From the NCBI GenBank assembly GCA_021798635.1, contig JAJZGH010000270.1, positions 1 through 6,007 on the forward strand: a stretch of DNA of 6,007 nucleotides, given 5' to 3'. The stretch is from Planctomycetota bacterium. GTDB taxonomy: Bacteria > Planctomycetota > Phycisphaerae > WQYP01. Shown piece by piece: positions 4,921 to 6,007 of the stretch (positions are counted from its first letter, which is position 1; each line of letters starts with the position of its first letter). Position numbers and translations under genes: made by a program. The notes below the pieces were generated by a model. The model was not told where the DNA came from. It made no database searches and saw only the letters and a program-made list of their open reading frames with translations.

Positions 4921-6007
4921 CTATTTGATTAACCACTTCTTTTCCTCTTCAAGCCCAATTTTAAACCAAGCATTGTATGGATTACCAAAACGATAATTAT
5001 GCTCCTGGGCCAGAAGCCAGGCCCATGCTGGCGTGAAGGGCATTGTCGGAGAATCGTTATATGGAAAACTGATACCCGGTCGGTGGCTATGGAGAGAGCT
5101 TGGCAATCCTTCTACCCAATAGCGATAAGCAGTCGTTGTTCCCAAGATAGTGTAGGTGTAGCTGATAGCTCCAGCTGCTCTAGAAAGGTAACTGCCGTAA
5201 GCTTTGATAACGCTGCCGAAGCCAAGTTCCTCGGGCACAATGTTTCCCAACGCTGTCAGGGCATCACCCAAGCCCTTGAATTGCGCCAAGCTGTTGCTTG
5301 AGGAAAGTCCGTGGCCGGCTTGAAGTGTCGAGATCAAGGTGTTAACGACTTTAAGTTCCTTTTCAACGTCTTCGGTAATTTCCTTAGCCAATGGCAAGGT
5401 CTTCTTGACATGCACGGCTTTTTCCACTTTTTCGAGTTCTTCCTTGACTTTGCTCAGCACCTCCCACGGCCCGCCACCGAAACGATTGTAGAGCCTATTA
5501 TAAGCGCTTTCCTCTTTCCAAATAGCGGCCCGCCATATTCCGTAGAGCAAGCCGATATAACCGACATCCGGATTTGGTGACTGTTCGCGGACGTATATCT
5601 GATGCCCAAGCTCTTCAGCCGCGTGCCTGTAAAAGAGAAACTGCGCTAATGAATTGTTGGCCATCCCGCTGGGATCATCTTTGTTCACCGGATTATTGCC
5701 CGCGTAGCGGAACAGGTTGGCATCACCACCGGCAAAGCCCAGCGGGTCCTGACTGATGAACTGCCTTGTGGCCGGGTCATACCAGCGTTGCCGCAGATAC
5801 TGCAATCCCAACGGTTGCTCGAATTGATAACCCTGTTTCCCCTGCCACGCAACGGTAGGATTCTGCGGGCCGGAGTTGTCGGTAACTGTGCCAAAAGCAT
5901 CGTAGCTCAACGTCGCCGTGATACTGGCATTGGCATTGGTGGTCTGATTCACATTGCCCGAAGCGTCATAGAGTTGCAGGCTGCTGGCACCGGCGGCTGC
6001 GTCGCGT
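4921..6007 (-). CDS. RHS/YD-repeat protein, C-terminal part with unrecognised tip domain (5' end outside window)
   Basis: The frame is open to the right edge, so the start lies beyond 6007. A GTG at 5952 is in frame but internal, because RHS-type sequence (Leu-Tyr-Asp-Ala-Ser-Gly-Asn) continues upstream of it. The RHS repeat-associated core runs from about 5967 to 5659, with the Arg-Trp-Tyr-Asp-Pro-Ala-Thr, Asp-Pro-Leu-Gly-Phe and Arg-Tyr-Ala-Gly-Asn-Asn-Pro-Val-Asn motifs and an Asp-Pro-Ser-Gly-Met end. In known RHS proteins this region closes the shell and precedes a self-cleaved variable tip. The tip here is about 245 residues (5658 to 4924). It has a charged, heptad-like helix (about 5460-5320, Lys/Glu/Val/Leu-rich), a Gly/Ala/Tyr-rich stretch (about 5220-5110) that could be membrane-active, and a Trp-rich end (about 5030-4930). 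I recognise no nuclease, deaminase or other toxin motif. Function as a contact-dependent effector is inferred from family and layout. Confidence 0.88.
   Translation of the reverse strand, partial: RDAAAGASSLQLYDASGNVNQTTNANASITATLSYDAFGTVTDNSGPQNPTVAWQGKQGYQFEQPLGLQYLRQRWYDPATRQFISQDPLGFAGGDANLFRYAGNNPVNKDDPSGMANNSLAQFLFYRHAAEELGHQIYVREQSPNPDVGYIGLLYGIWRAAIWKEESAYNRLYNRFGGGPWEVLSKVKEELEKVEKAVHVKKTLPLAKEITEDVEKELKVVNTLISTLQAGHGLSSSNSLAQFKGLGDALTALGNIVPEELGFGSVIKAYGSYLSRAAGAISYTYTILGTTTAYRYWVEGLPSSLHSHRPGISFPYNDSPTMPFTPAWAWLLAQEHNYRFGNPYNAWFKIGLEEEKKWLIK
5659..5967 (-). repeat. RHS-core direct repeat, copy 2 (in the main RHS gene)
   Basis: Partner of 3149-3457, in the same orientation and without indels. 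The boundaries match the first and last residues of the shared core exactly. Many of the nucleotide differences are silent, since only 16 of 103 residues differ. Local GC is high (37 of 60 bases at 5701-5760). Confidence 0.9.

Noticed and set aside
4999..5580. Plus-strand frames of 89-100 codons opposite the RHS tip
   Set aside because: They are antisense shadows of the tip domain with low-complexity composition and no family features.
5281..5660. Repeated hexapeptide Asn-Ser-Leu-Ala-Gln-Phe in the RHS tip
   Set aside because: It occurs twice, about 120 residues apart, but with different codons and unrelated flanks, so chance is the simplest explanation.
5950..5952. GTG at 5952 as the start of the main RHS gene
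   Set aside because: The frame stays open to 6007 with RHS-like residues (Leu-Tyr-Asp-Ala-Ser-Gly) upstream, and there is no ribosome site. The codon is an internal Val.

Overview
All supportable genes lie on the minus strand, so the window reads from right to left. In transcription order they are: the 3' part of a large RHS/YD-repeat protein (6007 to 4921), a 402-residue single-pass membrane-anchored protein (4822 to 3614), a second, shorter RHS-core gene carrying a different C-terminal domain (3604 to 2186), a small three-span membrane protein (2189 to 1683), a non-coding gap (1682 to 1479), a cysteine-rich secreted- or appendage-like protein (1478 to 333), and a small cysteine-motif protein that runs off the left edge (324 to 1).

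The right two thirds form an RHS polymorphic-tip locus. A stretch of about 103 residues of RHS core is present twice, 2510 bp apart (3149-3457 and 5659-5967), with no indels and about 80% nucleotide identity by hand count. It ends at the same Gly-Met-Ala junction in both copies, after which the two C-terminal domains (about 245 and 320 residues) share nothing I can see. Each RHS reading frame is followed by a gene for a membrane protein. This is the layout expected of a main RHS tip plus a displaced ('orphan') tip module with candidate partner or immunity genes. I recognise no toxin fold in either tip and no known immunity family, so the functions are inferred from layout only. The genes from 4822 to 1683 are tightly packed: a 9-bp gap with the ribosome binding site overlapping the previous stop, then an ATGA overlap. 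They are probably cotranscribed.

The left third is a separate two-gene unit. The Cys-rich 381-residue protein has an N-terminal block resembling a Cys-containing motif common in phage tail or appendage proteins, followed by Ig-like beta-rich repeats. The small protein after it begins only 8 bp beyond its stop codon.

The organism is a bacterium, possibly of the PVC group (Planctomycetota or Verrucomicrobiota). Indirect pointers are the 168-residue protein, which looks like a membrane-protein family I associate with planctomycetes (Trp-Val-Arg-Ser-Tyr-Trp after TM1), the short GAAAACCAGAAACT-type intergenic microrepeat, the Cys-rich proteins and the RHS core type. This assignment is tentative. 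I saw no rRNA, tRNA, CRISPR array, transposase or integrase.
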